Shown here: piece after piece, positions 1-8,887 of the stretch | Layout of the letters: each line of letters starts with the position of its first letter | How positions within the stretch are numbered: position 1 is the stretch's first letter | Origin: Geoanaerobacter sp964528055 | GTDB lineage: Bacteria; Desulfobacterota; Desulfuromonadia; Geobacterales; DSM-12255 | NCBI GenBank assembly: GCA_964528055.1 | Contig: CAZGQM010000011.1 | Location: 50,520-114,519, forward strand | Direction: 5' to 3' | DNA length: 64,000 nt | Position numbers and translations under genes: made by a program | Notes under the pieces: model-generated | Told to the model about the DNA's origin: nothing | Database searches by the model: none | What the model saw: the letters and a program-made list of their open reading frames with translations, nothing else

Positions 1-517
1 TATTTTCACAGTGATCCCATTCTGTCATTATATGGGAAGGGAATAATCGCGCTGAAATACGGTCGAATCCCAGCATCTTTGATAAAAACATAAGAGGTTT
101 TGGAAAACGAGCGCAAGTTGGACTTGGTTTACCATTATCCCCAGTAAGCTGAATACCTAAGACTCCTATCAATGAATTTTCTGGTTTCCCCAAGAAAGTC
201 AGCGATGTTGATAATGAGGTATCAAATAATATTGTGTCCGGATTAAGAAACAGGAGATAATCAGATTTGCTGTCTTTAGCCCCCTGATTGCATGCAACAG
301 CAAAACCTTCATTTCTTGAATTTCGAATGATGTATATTGGAAGGATTAACCCAAATGAAGCGATCTCATCCAGTGAATTGTCAGAGGAAGCATTATCAAC
401 GATAACTAGCCGGTTAAGCCTGAACCCACATTGGCTTGCTGTTCGTATGGATTCTAAGCAATTCTTAAGCTGCTCTCCTGCGTTCCAGTTAACAATTACA
501 ATATCTAGTTCAACCAT
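1..517 (-). CDS. Family 2 glycosyltransferase, partial (3' end beyond window)
   Basis: The reading frame opens with ATG at 517 and stays open to the left edge, giving about 172 codons of an incomplete protein. The N-terminus is that of a GT-A family 2 transferase: VELDIVIVNWN (the nucleotide-binding strand), then VDNASSDNS, NEGFAVACNQG and LFLNPDT, which carries the DxD-like metal/nucleotide site. This pattern is typical of rhamnosyltransferase-like enzymes (WbbL/RfbF type) that extend O-antigen repeats at the cytoplasmic face of the inner membrane. Its ATG overlaps the last 8 bases of the polymerase gene upstream, so the two are probably translationally coupled. The sugar donor cannot be read from the sequence. 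Confidence 0.85.
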   Translation of the reverse strand, partial: MVELDIVIVNWNAGEQLKNCLESIRTASQCGFRLNRLVIVDNASSDNSLDEIASFGLILPIYIIRNSRNEGFAVACNQGAKDSKSDYLLFLNPDTILFDTSLSTSLTFLGKPENSLIGVLGIQLTGDNGKPSPTCARFPKPLMFLSKMLGFDRISARLFPSHIMTEWDHCEN

Positions 518-1766
518 AGGCATGCACCTTTTTATCAACCTTTAACGCCCTAAGAACTAACATACTTAACCCAATTAATAGACAAAATAGAACACGTGGG
601 ACACTAGAATCCAAAAATGGTTGAGACAGCGCGCTTATTAGTATTGTTATTAATGCGGAACTTACTGCTAATGACATTATTCTTACGTGTTCATTTGCTG
701 CTCGCCAGCGCCAGCATACAATAAAGGTATAAAATAATATAATAATAGAAACTATGCCAAGTGGTATACCGTAGAATAAGATGAATTGTAGATAAGTATT
801 ATGCGCCGCTATTACATCATCACTTATTGATTCTCCTGGATTAAATACTCCGACGCCATATCCGATTATTGGTGATTTGCTGATATTTCCAACTATATAT
901 TTATATATCTCAAGCCTTGAATCTATACTATCAGTATTAGTTCTATCTTTTAGTATAATTTGTTTGAGATTAAATTCGTTATTATCTATTTCAAATTTAT
1001 ATGTAAACACAACACAACTTAATGTTATAATAACTATAGTGATAGTAGCTGATAATTTTATAAACTCCCGAATATTTAGTTTCAACGATAATGCAAAAAA
1101 TATTAAAGCAACAAAATATCCAATAAGCACTCCTCTTGTTAAGGAAAGAATCACCGCTAATGTGAGCACAAATGATAGTAGTGCATACAATTTACTCTTA
1201 TGTATTATACTGTAGGCCAATATTACAAACATGCAAAACGCAATAATCGGGCTGAAATCTGGAGCTCTGCCAATAAATGGATTTCCAAAGCGCCCATAAG
1301 CACTCGCAATTAAGTGAAGATTTCCCCCTTCTCGCAATTCATGATATTGGAAGCCAGGAATGCCGAGATAGAAACCAAAGGATCCCAAAAGACAGCACAC
1401 AGAAAAGACTAACCATAATCTACGCAGAAATTGCTCTGAAAATGGTTTCCCCAAATTAACTATTACCAAATACGAGATTAAACCAACTGTAAGCTTAAAA
1501 AGATACTTCATCGAAGCATCAAAATTGGCTGTCCACAATATTGATATTTCTCCTATTAATATTGGGACCAATAAACACAAAAACATTCGAGTATTACCGA
1601 CATAAAAACACATTTTAGAAATTGTTTTTATAAGTGTAAGAATAACACCAAACAATAACACGAGATCAAGTATTGATAGTGTTGAAAAATAGCCAATATT
1701 CTGACTAAAACGATACGGCATCGCAGCCGCCACCACCAAAAATAGTACATACATTCTATTTATCAT
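510..1766 (-). CDS. O-antigen polymerase / ligase family membrane protein
   Basis: This 418-residue protein is almost entirely hydrophobic helices separated by short loops, with a large polar loop around residues 250-310. The sequence AAHNTYLQFILFYGIPLG near residue 320 matches the conserved periplasmic region of the Wzy/WaaL (O-antigen ligase-like) family, where the His-containing motif is functionally important. It would either polymerise O-units (Wzy) or ligate polymer to lipid A-core (WaaL). Its place among Wzx, Wzz and glycosyltransferases favours Wzy, but the two cannot be separated by eye. The gene is AT-rich compared with the lipid A genes to the right, as is common for O-antigen polymerases. 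Confidence 0.8.
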   Translation of the reverse strand: MINRMYVLFLVVAAAMPYRFSQNIGYFSTLSILDLVLLFGVILTLIKTISKMCFYVGNTRMFLCLLVPILIGEISILWTANFDASMKYLFKLTVGLISYLVIVNLGKPFSEQFLRRLWLVFSVCCLLGSFGFYLGIPGFQYHELREGGNLHLIASAYGRFGNPFIGRAPDFSPIIAFCMFVILAYSIIHKSKLYALLSFVLTLAVILSLTRGVLIGYFVALIFFALSLKLNIREFIKLSATITIVIITLSCVVFTYKFEIDNNEFNLKQIILKDRTNTDSIDSRLEIYKYIVGNISKSPIIGYGVGVFNPGESISDDVIAAHNTYLQFILFYGIPLGIVSIIILFYTFIVCWRWRAANEHVRIMSLAVSSALITILISALSQPFLDSSVPRVLFCLLIGLSMLVLRALKVDKKVHAYG

Positions 1767-1773
1767 CTAATTT

Positions 1774-2754
1774 TCATCTACTTACCAGCCTTGCGCTCAC
1801 TAAATCTTTTGCGATGCTGCTAAAGCCGCTTGAGTATTGGTGATAGTTATGTTTAATAAATTCCATTAAAATTATTATAAAACGCTTTGGAACACCATAA
1901 TTAATCGAAGCGCGTGCATTCAAATGTCTAACTTTTTCAGACAATTTCTTAATTTTTGCCTGCTCTATCACTAAGTGGTCGCTCGATAACTTATCAATAA
2001 CTTCTTGGTATTGCTTGGCTAGCGCGCTGAAATAATCACCATCCTTATCTGAGGAAGCTGCCATTCTGCCGGTTAACCCCTTTCGCACTGCTCCGATCTG
2101 CTGTTCAGCGTGTTGGCGATATTGGATTAATGCATCAGGAATAATTGCAATCGATGTAACCACGCTGGCAATAAGAGCAATCCAGCCATCGTGAACCCAG
2201 TTCGGTGATATGGGCATAATCATATCCCTCAATCTTGATCTGAAAGCCATTGTCGCACCGGTCACATAATTGTTATTTATAAGAACATTGAAAGCCTGCC
2301 CGCCTCGAACCATTTTTTGCCTGTTATTGTCAAAGTCAAATGAATCCCAGAGAGTATATCCAAAAGGCTTCAAATCTTCTTCTACTACATCAGCATCAGA
2401 AAATATGAGCCCTACAGATGAGTTTTCGGTAAATATTTTTTCAATAACAGTCAATTTGTGCGAATACCAGATATCATCCTGATCAGCAAGCACGATTATA
2501 TCACCTGAACACAACCCAATAGCCTTTTCAAAGTTTATAGTTGAGCCGAGAGTATTATCATTAACAACAAGGCGAACGGGGAAAGACGCTCTAGCGGCAA
2601 AGTTGTTGACAATAGATACCGTGTTGTCGGTTGATCTGTCATCGCAGATGATCAATTCATCAGGTAAACGATACTGATGAGCAATGCTATCGAGTTGCTC
2701 TTTGATATGCTTAGCCCCATTATATGTACACATTGCAACTGAAATATTTAACAT
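1774..2754 (-). CDS. Family 2 glycosyltransferase (rhamnosyltransferase-like)
   Basis: A 326-residue GT-A enzyme. The N-terminal strand VAMCTYNGAKHIKEQLDSI, the segment LIICDDRSTDNT and the motif VLADQDDIW (containing the DxD site) are hallmarks of family 2 transferases of the RfbN/WbbL rhamnosyltransferase group. It is predicted to add one sugar to the lipid-linked O-unit in the cytoplasm. It lies 7 bases upstream of the polymerase gene in the same transcription direction. The C-terminal 80 residues are charged and probably peripheral to the membrane. Acceptor and donor are unknown. dTDP-rhamnose is possible because rfbA and an rfbC-like gene are in the window, though rfbB and rfbD are not. 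Confidence 0.85.
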   Translation of the reverse strand: MLNISVAMCTYNGAKHIKEQLDSIAHQYRLPDELIICDDRSTDNTVSIVNNFAARASFPVRLVVNDNTLGSTINFEKAIGLCSGDIIVLADQDDIWYSHKLTVIEKIFTENSSVGLIFSDADVVEEDLKPFGYTLWDSFDFDNNRQKMVRGGQAFNVLINNNYVTGATMAFRSRLRDMIMPISPNWVHDGWIALIASVVTSIAIIPDALIQYRQHAEQQIGAVRKGLTGRMAASSDKDGDYFSALAKQYQEVIDKLSSDHLVIEQAKIKKLSEKVRHLNARASINYGVPKRFIIILMEFIKHNYHQYSSGFSSIAKDLVSARLVSR

Positions 2755-2757
2755 TGA

Positions 2758-3795
2758 TTATTTTGTCGCTATCATGACGATTTCTTCGCCTTTAGCTGGA
2801 GTTATTTTCAACAATAACCACTCCACAATCTGCATTCCTCTAGCCCATATCTTTAATAATAAACCGGCAGGACTCCCCATAACATATGTAGCATTTTTCC
2901 GAATAGATCGCGATGCTATAAACAGGTTATTTGCATCTCGAAGTGTGGTCGAATTGTATTTGATTTTAAGGCTGGTTTTTGTTACCAAGGATTCTAATGC
3001 GAAAGGACTAAAGATATGCAAATGCCGAGGAGGGTCCAAGTGGAGCCAGGATGATTTGTAAATCTTATGCCCGAAAGATAAAGCATTAGGGGTCACTATA
3101 GAAATCATTCCATTTGGCTTCAGTATTCTGTGACATTCCTGCAGAAGGCAAAACGGGTCGTGAACGTGCTCAATAACATGACTCATTGTAATAGCATCAA
3201 AATGATCATCAGGATATTTTTGAGAGGATAGATCTCCGTCATTTACATTCAACCCTTTACTGCGCGCAATCTCCACTGCCTTTGTATCGACCTCAACCCC
3301 CTCTACTTTCCAACCCAATCCTTGCATTATTTGTAACATACTGCCACTTCCGCAACCAATTTCTAAAAGTAGGCCATCATTCTTTTGAGGCATGTACATG
3401 ATGCTGAAATCAAGGTCTGCACGCCTACAAGGATGCATATACATAAGCTGCCCCAAAATGCGATGAAAAAAGGAAAAGTTTGGTATGTTTTGATCATAAC
3501 CAAAACGCGACGCTAGATAACATTGCTTAATATAGCGATATGCCCTTCCAAGTAGGGAACTGGAAACCTCATTCGCTTCAGTATGGGTATAGTACGTCTG
3601 ATATGCTTTACCTATGTCAGACTCTATCGGCATTGGGTCGAGCCAGATAGATCCACATTGCGCCTTGGTGCATTTTTTTAAATTCCATTTTCCAGGTGTC
3701 CCAAAAAGCTTGTCTTTCTGATTTATGTAAAGCAATTTACCGATTTCGTTACAAACGATACATGCTGGTTTCTCTTTCGTCTTGATACAGTTCAT
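2758..3795 (-). CDS. SAM-dependent methyltransferase with N-terminal zinc-ribbon-like segment
   Basis: A 345-residue class I methyltransferase. The glycine-rich SAM-binding loop LLEIGCGSGSMLQIM lies near the middle, followed by the acidic strand VEGVEVD and the HVIEHVHDPFCLLQE segment typical of the Methyltransf_23 group. Two cysteine pairs near the N-terminus (CIVC and KCTKAQC) suggest a small zinc-binding head, as in sugar C- or O-methyltransferases of O-antigen and antibiotic clusters. It begins inside the last codons of the GT-B gene (ATGA overlap). It probably methylates a sugar in the O-unit or its nucleotide precursor; the substrate is unknown. Confidence 0.8.
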   Translation of the reverse strand: MNCIKTKEKPACIVCNEIGKLLYINQKDKLFGTPGKWNLKKCTKAQCGSIWLDPMPIESDIGKAYQTYYTHTEANEVSSSLLGRAYRYIKQCYLASRFGYDQNIPNFSFFHRILGQLMYMHPCRRADLDFSIMYMPQKNDGLLLEIGCGSGSMLQIMQGLGWKVEGVEVDTKAVEIARSKGLNVNDGDLSSQKYPDDHFDAITMSHVIEHVHDPFCLLQECHRILKPNGMISIVTPNALSFGHKIYKSSWLHLDPPRHLHIFSPFALESLVTKTSLKIKYNSTTLRDANNLFIASRSIRKNATYVMGSPAGLLLKIWARGMQIVEWLLLKITPAKGEEIVMIATK

Positions 3796-5246
3796 ATATT
3801 AGATCTCAGTATATTTGCATTATTATTGATGCTATTTGTTATTACTTTAATAATATTTTTAGCAGCTTCATCACCGAACGCATCAGAATAAAGACGCACG
3901 TATTGTTCAGCTTTCAGATGAAGTTCATTCTGCATTTTTTTGTTCGATAAAATAGTTTCAACTACTTCTTTCAGTTCTTCTGCATTTCGCACACATGGGC
4001 AACCAGCCATTTCAACCAATTCTTTCCCATTTTTCAGCGGAAGCGGCAAAACATCCATAACAACGACCAGTCGGCCTTTCACCAATGCATCATTCCCAAA
4101 ACTGCTATCATGGTTAACGACAACATCCGAAGCAGCCAAGGCTTCATCCTGCGTCCAGGTTTTATTGGACAGAAATCTTACCGATGGAAACCTCCCAATC
4201 AGTTCCTGATAATCATTTAAATGTTCTGCAGGATGCAGACGGACCACGGAAATAGCCTGATCCACATTCGACATACCTGAACAAAAAACCTCTGCATAGC
4301 GTTTTTTGTGCTCCGGCATAATAGGGTTGGTGATAAGCATGACCACCGGTCTGTCAACAGGCAGATCGGCTTTAGCTCGGGCTTCTTGACGGTTAGCATC
4401 CAATTCTCGTGTTAATCGCTGACAGCCCGTAACCAATAGATTGTCTGGATGTGCCCCCAATTCAAGCATCTGTGCCCTGTGGCGTTCGCCCCAACAACAT
4501 GCGTAGTCCGCCAAAAGTGGCACAAATCCGAACGACGGATACGGATCCAGTGCGCCGTGAATCATTGTCATGGTTGGAATACTGCGCTCCTTAGCTGCAA
4601 GAATCAAACATGAAGCATATTCATTGCGATCATACTCCGTAACGATGGCAGATGGCCGGGCTTGGTCGAGGAAACTACCGCTGGCCATGATCCTCTGTGT
4701 CTGTATTTGAAGCGAATCCATGAGGTAAGGGATTACATATCGGGGTATCCGGTGGGCCTCAAGCACTTCGGTAATACTTCGACGCCAGACAGGAGAACAA
4801 CGGTTGAATTCTCTGCGCCAGATGTTCAACGATATGCCGGGCAGCTCATTCAACAACATAAAATTCGTCTCAGCTGGCAATTGGGCCACCATGGAAGTCT
4901 CAGCCCCAGCAACAAATGCATTTCCCGGACCGTATGCCTCTAATAGAGGCAACACAAACCCCTTCAGGTCAAAACGATCAAAAAGCCAAGTAACACAAAG
5001 ACGTCCTGCAAAGTGAGAGAAATCTCGTGAACTTTTAACAGTCGGTACCATGCGGTGATAATGGTAGCGTAGATGGTCCCGTGCGGCTGATTTCCAATTC
5101 CAGCAGCGGTATCCGTTTGCAAGTTTTGTAATAAGCCGATCGTTCAGGGTTGTTCCGATCGGCAAACCAAAGAAAAGCGGCTTCTGAAGAGCATCTTCAA
5201 TCGCAAGCAACGCATCACAAGTAATTATGAGTTGCTCCCTAGTCAT
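3792..5246 (-). CDS. GT-B-fold transferase, candidate nonulosonic acid transferase
   Basis: A 484-residue soluble protein with two Rossmann-like halves. Residues around MIHGALDPYP and WGERHRAQMLELG, followed by LLVTGCQRL, resemble the CDP-glycerol phosphotransferase, capsule-synthesis and sialyltransferase superfamilies. The C-terminal half carries VRLHPAEH (an HP motif) and NHDSSFGNDAL (an SS motif), both seen in bacterial sialyltransferases that use CMP-sugars. The window encodes a CMP-pseudaminic acid pathway, so a pseudaminyltransferase role is attractive, but this is inference. It overlaps wzx (upstream) and the methyltransferase gene (downstream) by ATGA, indicating tight co-translation. 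No signal peptide or transmembrane helix is evident. Confidence 0.55.
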   Translation of the reverse strand: MTREQLIITCDALLAIEDALQKPLFFGLPIGTTLNDRLITKLANGYRCWNWKSAARDHLRYHYHRMVPTVKSSRDFSHFAGRLCVTWLFDRFDLKGFVLPLLEAYGPGNAFVAGAETSMVAQLPAETNFMLLNELPGISLNIWRREFNRCSPVWRRSITEVLEAHRIPRYVIPYLMDSLQIQTQRIMASGSFLDQARPSAIVTEYDRNEYASCLILAAKERSIPTMTMIHGALDPYPSFGFVPLLADYACCWGERHRAQMLELGAHPDNLLVTGCQRLTRELDANRQEARAKADLPVDRPVVMLITNPIMPEHKKRYAEVFCSGMSNVDQAISVVRLHPAEHLNDYQELIGRFPSVRFLSNKTWTQDEALAASDVVVNHDSSFGNDALVKGRLVVVMDVLPLPLKNGKELVEMAGCPCVRNAEELKEVVETILSNKKMQNELHLKAEQYVRLYSDAFGDEAAKNIIKVITNSINNNANILRSNI

Positions 5247-6550
5247 ACTGAAACGGAACCTTTCTCCTGAATTTTCATACGGGCAACCATTATGTAGGAG
5301 AATAAGAGGTAGGCCACTCTTCCACTTAGCATGGCCTGGGGAAATGCCTCAAGAGTCAATCCTGCACGCGTGAGCAAGTACAGGGCCACGGCATAGAAGG
5401 CCATTCCTACTATTATCGCGGTGACATACAATCCGAGTCGCTTGGTAACACTGAACACATCACAAACCGGTGACAGCGACAGTATGGCTGCCGACAAAAA
5501 CATCCACTGGGCTGCAGGGACACCGTCTACATACTTGGGCAAGAGGGCATTGACTAGTGAGGGGAGGGCAAACCAAGCCAGAAGCACAAGGGGTATCATA
5601 CCGAGCGACATCATAGCGATTGGTCTGCGTATTACCTTTAACACGGCATCTAGTGAGCCTGTGCGACCGTATTCCTCGGCCATTCGCGGGTAACATATCT
5701 GCGCCAGAGCCAGGGGGAGAACCTCAATACCCTGACCAGCCATGCAGCCCAGCTGGTACAAGCCGAGCCCTTTGGTACCGACAAATTTCAAAACTAAGGT
5801 CGCGTCAATGACAATCCACCAAGTGTACAACTGGCCAGCCACAAAAATGGGGGCACCGATCTTTAACAGGTGGATGAAGTTTTCTTGTTGCCATACAGGT
5901 TTTATCTTAATCGGGCGCCAAAACCATAACATAAGCAGGTTGACAAGACCGACAAACACCGCGCGCAGGCAAAAGCCATAAAAACTGAACATCCAGATCA
6001 GACAAATCAAAAACAGCGATGTTACGCTCAGGACTACATTAATGACCGCCAGACGCGCAAAATCTCCGCCTGTCCGGTAGGTGATCTGGAGATACTGTTG
6101 GGCGTAAAACAACAGAAAAGCCGTAAAGGCATACGTAAACCATCCTGTCGCCAGATCGAGACGTCCGTTAAGGAGTTGCCATGAGCCAAAGAGCATCAGA
6201 CCCAACGCAACGAATACACCAACCATCAACGCCCAGGCCTGGGCCGTGGCAGCCAAAGCATGCGCGCGTTCATGGTCGTCTGCCCCTAAATAAAAAGGGA
6301 GCTCGCGGTTGAGGCCATTGAGTACCCCGAGTTGTAGCACCGGGGCATAGCCAAGTACAAGACCCATCCCGTTGAACAATCCAAGTACGGAAGGATCACA
6401 AACCCGGGCAGTGAGAAGCCCACCAACCACGCGTAACGCCATGCTGATGAAATTGCCACCAGCAAATACCGTTGTGAGCTTCCTAACGGAAAGTTTTTTG
6501 CAGCCAGGAATCTGTTCTGTCACAGGACAACCAGTTTGTTGTGAAACCAA
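5243..6550 (-). CDS. wzx: Polysaccharide flippase (Wzx/MOP family)
   Basis: A 435-residue polytopic membrane protein with about 12 hydrophobic helices. The first helices (KLTTVFAGGNFISMALRVV) and the later MAEEYGRTGSLDAVLKVIRRP loop fit the MOP-superfamily O-antigen exporters that flip undecaprenyl-linked O-units to the periplasm. The reading frame begins with TTG at 6550 and no clear ribosome-binding site is visible. A GTG at 6523 is an alternative, and an internal ATG at 6442 would remove part of the first helix. The stop overlaps the start of the GT-B gene. With Wzz and a Wzy/WaaL protein nearby, this indicates Wzy-dependent assembly. Confidence 0.8.
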   Translation of the reverse strand: MVSQQTGCPVTEQIPGCKKLSVRKLTTVFAGGNFISMALRVVGGLLTARVCDPSVLGLFNGMGLVLGYAPVLQLGVLNGLNRELPFYLGADDHERAHALAATAQAWALMVGVFVALGLMLFGSWQLLNGRLDLATGWFTYAFTAFLLFYAQQYLQITYRTGGDFARLAVINVVLSVTSLFLICLIWMFSFYGFCLRAVFVGLVNLLMLWFWRPIKIKPVWQQENFIHLLKIGAPIFVAGQLYTWWIVIDATLVLKFVGTKGLGLYQLGCMAGQGIEVLPLALAQICYPRMAEEYGRTGSLDAVLKVIRRPIAMMSLGMIPLVLLAWFALPSLVNALLPKYVDGVPAAQWMFLSAAILSLSPVCDVFSVTKRLGLYVTAIIVGMAFYAVALYLLTRAGLTLEAFPQAMLSGRVAYLLFSYIMVARMKIQEKGSVSV

Positions 6551-6605
6551 TTATAGGTAGGCATTGCTGTAAATCCGCTTGATACATGACGAACAGGATT
6601 GCAAG

Positions 6606-7634
6606 CTAAGGCCTGCGCGCTATGACCCACATATTGGAAGAAAGCCCTTGGTCGACTAAATATTGTTGGAAGCTATCGCCCAGTTGCTCCCACTCATCCA
6701 GGAGCACGCGTTTCAAAAACGGTTGTCCTCCTAGATCAAATGCTCCTTCCAGAACTTTGTTTCTGACCAGCTCAGCATCAAGTTTGCCTGGTGTAAATGT
6801 TTCTAACACTTCATACCCGCAGGCAGTCAGAAGAATGGGGAGTGATTTAGGGTTAAAATAGTTAATATGCTCGTGATCAACCGAGTTACTTAAGGGACCC
6901 AGGGTCTGAATGTCGAATCCCTGACCATTGGGGCAGGAAAGCACCAGCAATCCACCTGGATGTAACAACTGAAAGATACTGTTGACAAATTCCCGAGGAG
7001 AGAAAAGATGCTCAATCACCTCGAAGCTGACGACTACGCTGAATTCACTGGCGTTGGAAAAAGTGATCTCTTCGATCGGCTTCTGAATGGTTTCAATTCC
7101 CTTGTCCGTGCAGGTAGTGGCCAGGTCGGGTGTCGGTTCAACGGCAACTACACGCTTAAAATAACCGCGACTTTTTAGCTCCTCGCAAAACGTCCCGAAA
7201 CCTGCCCCAACCTCAAGTAGGGAGTCCATGTTAACACGATGTTTTTGGCAGAGTTCAAGCACCTTATCAACTCGGGGAACCATAATTCGCTCCCGTCGTG
7301 CCTGTTCAGAAGCGGGGAATATATGTTCGTTCCAGTAGGCATAGTTTTCTGAACCATGGTAGAACCACTTGAGAACTGCAGGGGAAGGACGTGTGGTCAC
7401 GAACAGGGTGCGACATTCGTGACACTCTTCATAGTCAATACCAAATTTTTCAAACATACGTGTCGAACTGTTACTCCCACAGGCAGGGCAGTCAACATCA
7501 ACAAATTCCTTACGCTTGGACAACAATCTACCAATATCCGTCAGAAGAGCGATTCGCTGCCCTCGCATTGCTTCTGGTGGCCTGATCTGATGTTCATTGA
7601 GTTTGCTGCCAGACTCTAAAATCACTGCGCACAT
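6606..7634 (-). CDS. SAM-dependent methyltransferase with N-terminal zinc-binding domain
   Basis: I chose the ATG at 7634 because AGGAAAGG precedes it, rather than an upstream TTG at 7661. The protein is then 342 residues. The N-terminus has CPACG and CHEC pairs forming a likely zinc ribbon. The SAM loop LLEVGAGFGTFCEEL and the FEVIEHLFSPREFV segment mark a class I methyltransferase similar in layout to the one at 2758-3795. A late segment, VDHEHINYFNPKSL, is typical of sugar methyltransferases in O-antigen clusters. It lies between pseA and wzx, so it may modify the pseudaminate-containing unit. The substrate is not determinable here. Confidence 0.8.
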   Translation of the reverse strand: MCAVILESGSKLNEHQIRPPEAMRGQRIALLTDIGRLLSKRKEFVDVDCPACGSNSSTRMFEKFGIDYEECHECRTLFVTTRPSPAVLKWFYHGSENYAYWNEHIFPASEQARRERIMVPRVDKVLELCQKHRVNMDSLLEVGAGFGTFCEELKSRGYFKRVVAVEPTPDLATTCTDKGIETIQKPIEEITFSNASEFSVVVSFEVIEHLFSPREFVNSIFQLLHPGGLLVLSCPNGQGFDIQTLGPLSNSVDHEHINYFNPKSLPILLTACGYEVLETFTPGKLDAELVRNKVLEGAFDLGGQPFLKRVLLDEWEQLGDSFQQYLVDQGLSSNMWVIARRP

Positions 7635-7653
7635 ATTTAATATACCTTTCCTG

Positions 7654-8865
7654 TCAGGCAATAAGCCGCTTATACTTTTCCTGCGCTGCTAATGATAGGT
7701 TAACCGGTCCGTAGTCCGATGCCTCACCCCAAAGGTTCTGCTTCCACCATTGACCGTCCTTAATCCACCAGACTCGGGGATCACGAAAGGTATCTGCTAC
7801 TCTGTCGAATTGCTCTTCATTCCAGCCCACATACTCAAGCCAACGATAAAGATCTTTCGACTTGATCGCATCCATCTTTCTGACAATCTCTATCCCTTGC
7901 TCGCGCGTCATCAAGCCGGCACGGATATCCTTGCAGACATGATCCGTTGCCCGGCCATAACCGAATTTCACGAATTTCATATAGTCGTGAATGCCATTCT
8001 CATGCATATCATCCAGGTTGGACATGGTACGGTAGGTACGTTCAAAAGGCTCTTCCGCTTCTTTAAATCCGTATTTTTCAACCATCAGTGGCCCATGTTC
8101 ATTGGCATCCCACTTGAAATAGTTCGAAATATAGATTCCTCGAACCCCCACTCGGTCAATCTCCTCATCCGTAGGATACATCCATGGAAGAAGGTCCTGC
8201 TTAATTAGTTTTTCTCCATGGACTGGAGCCTGCTCAACGAAATCATGCCATTCATACCCTCGCAGACAGTGCTCATGGCGATATCGATAGGTGAACTCGA
8301 CTAGATCGTTATAGGAATGCATCCCCCCCAGATCCATAAAACCATGCTCTCCCCAGATCATAAGTGGAACATTCTGTTGTACTGCAACTCTGATGGGGTA
8401 CGTGAAGATGCCGGCATGGGCATGCCAGTTCATATCACCCATTATCAACATGCCAAGCCTATTCATAGTTTTGACAACTTCGAGGCTCGGAGTGAAGAAT
8501 ATGTGGTCGACTCCGAAAGCTTCTCGCATATTAATCAGATTCTTCATGCCTGTTGGAGTGTAGTTATTCCCATGATACGTCACCAACAACGGGTTAAGTC
8601 CGTAGAGTGCCTTGATGACGTGAATCTGAAAGTAACTGTCCTTACCTCCACTCACCGGAATCATGCAGTCATAGTTTGTCCCGTCCTTGCAACGATACTG
8701 CTCAATAAGCCGTTCGAAGCGTTTCCTCCTGGTTTCCCAATCAATTTCAATCTTCATTTGGGCAGAAGTCCTGCAACCTGAACAGATCCCCTGATCGTCG
8801 AATGCAAGCGGTACAGCCGAACTGGCAGGATATACGCATTTATTACAGTAATTCATCTCTAACAT
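7654..8865 (-). CDS. pseA: N-acetyl sugar amidotransferase (PseA/WbpG family)
   Basis: A 403-residue PP-loop ATPase. Cys7, Cys10, Cys28 and Cys31 form a zinc ribbon, and VSGGKDSYF at about 71-79 is the ATP-pyrophosphatase loop. Family members WbpG (Pseudomonas aeruginosa O5) and PseA (Campylobacter) turn an acetamido group into an acetamidino group using ammonia from a HisH/HisF-like pair. Here the pair sits immediately upstream (hisF ends 22 bases away), and the upstream genes make pseudaminic acid. The likely product is therefore a 7-acetamidino pseudaminate derivative. The same neighbourhood (synthase, hisH, hisF, pseA) is known from Campylobacter flagellin glycosylation. The exact sugar substrate is inferred. 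Confidence 0.85.
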   Translation of the reverse strand: MLEMNYCNKCVYPASSAVPLAFDDQGICSGCRTSAQMKIEIDWETRRKRFERLIEQYRCKDGTNYDCMIPVSGGKDSYFQIHVIKALYGLNPLLVTYHGNNYTPTGMKNLINMREAFGVDHIFFTPSLEVVKTMNRLGMLIMGDMNWHAHAGIFTYPIRVAVQQNVPLMIWGEHGFMDLGGMHSYNDLVEFTYRYRHEHCLRGYEWHDFVEQAPVHGEKLIKQDLLPWMYPTDEEIDRVGVRGIYISNYFKWDANEHGPLMVEKYGFKEAEEPFERTYRTMSNLDDMHENGIHDYMKFVKFGYGRATDHVCKDIRAGLMTREQGIEIVRKMDAIKSKDLYRWLEYVGWNEEQFDRVADTFRDPRVWWIKDGQWWKQNLWGEASDYGPVNLSLAAQEKYKRLIA

Positions 8866-8887
8866 GACGACGACGGTATCCCTTCTC

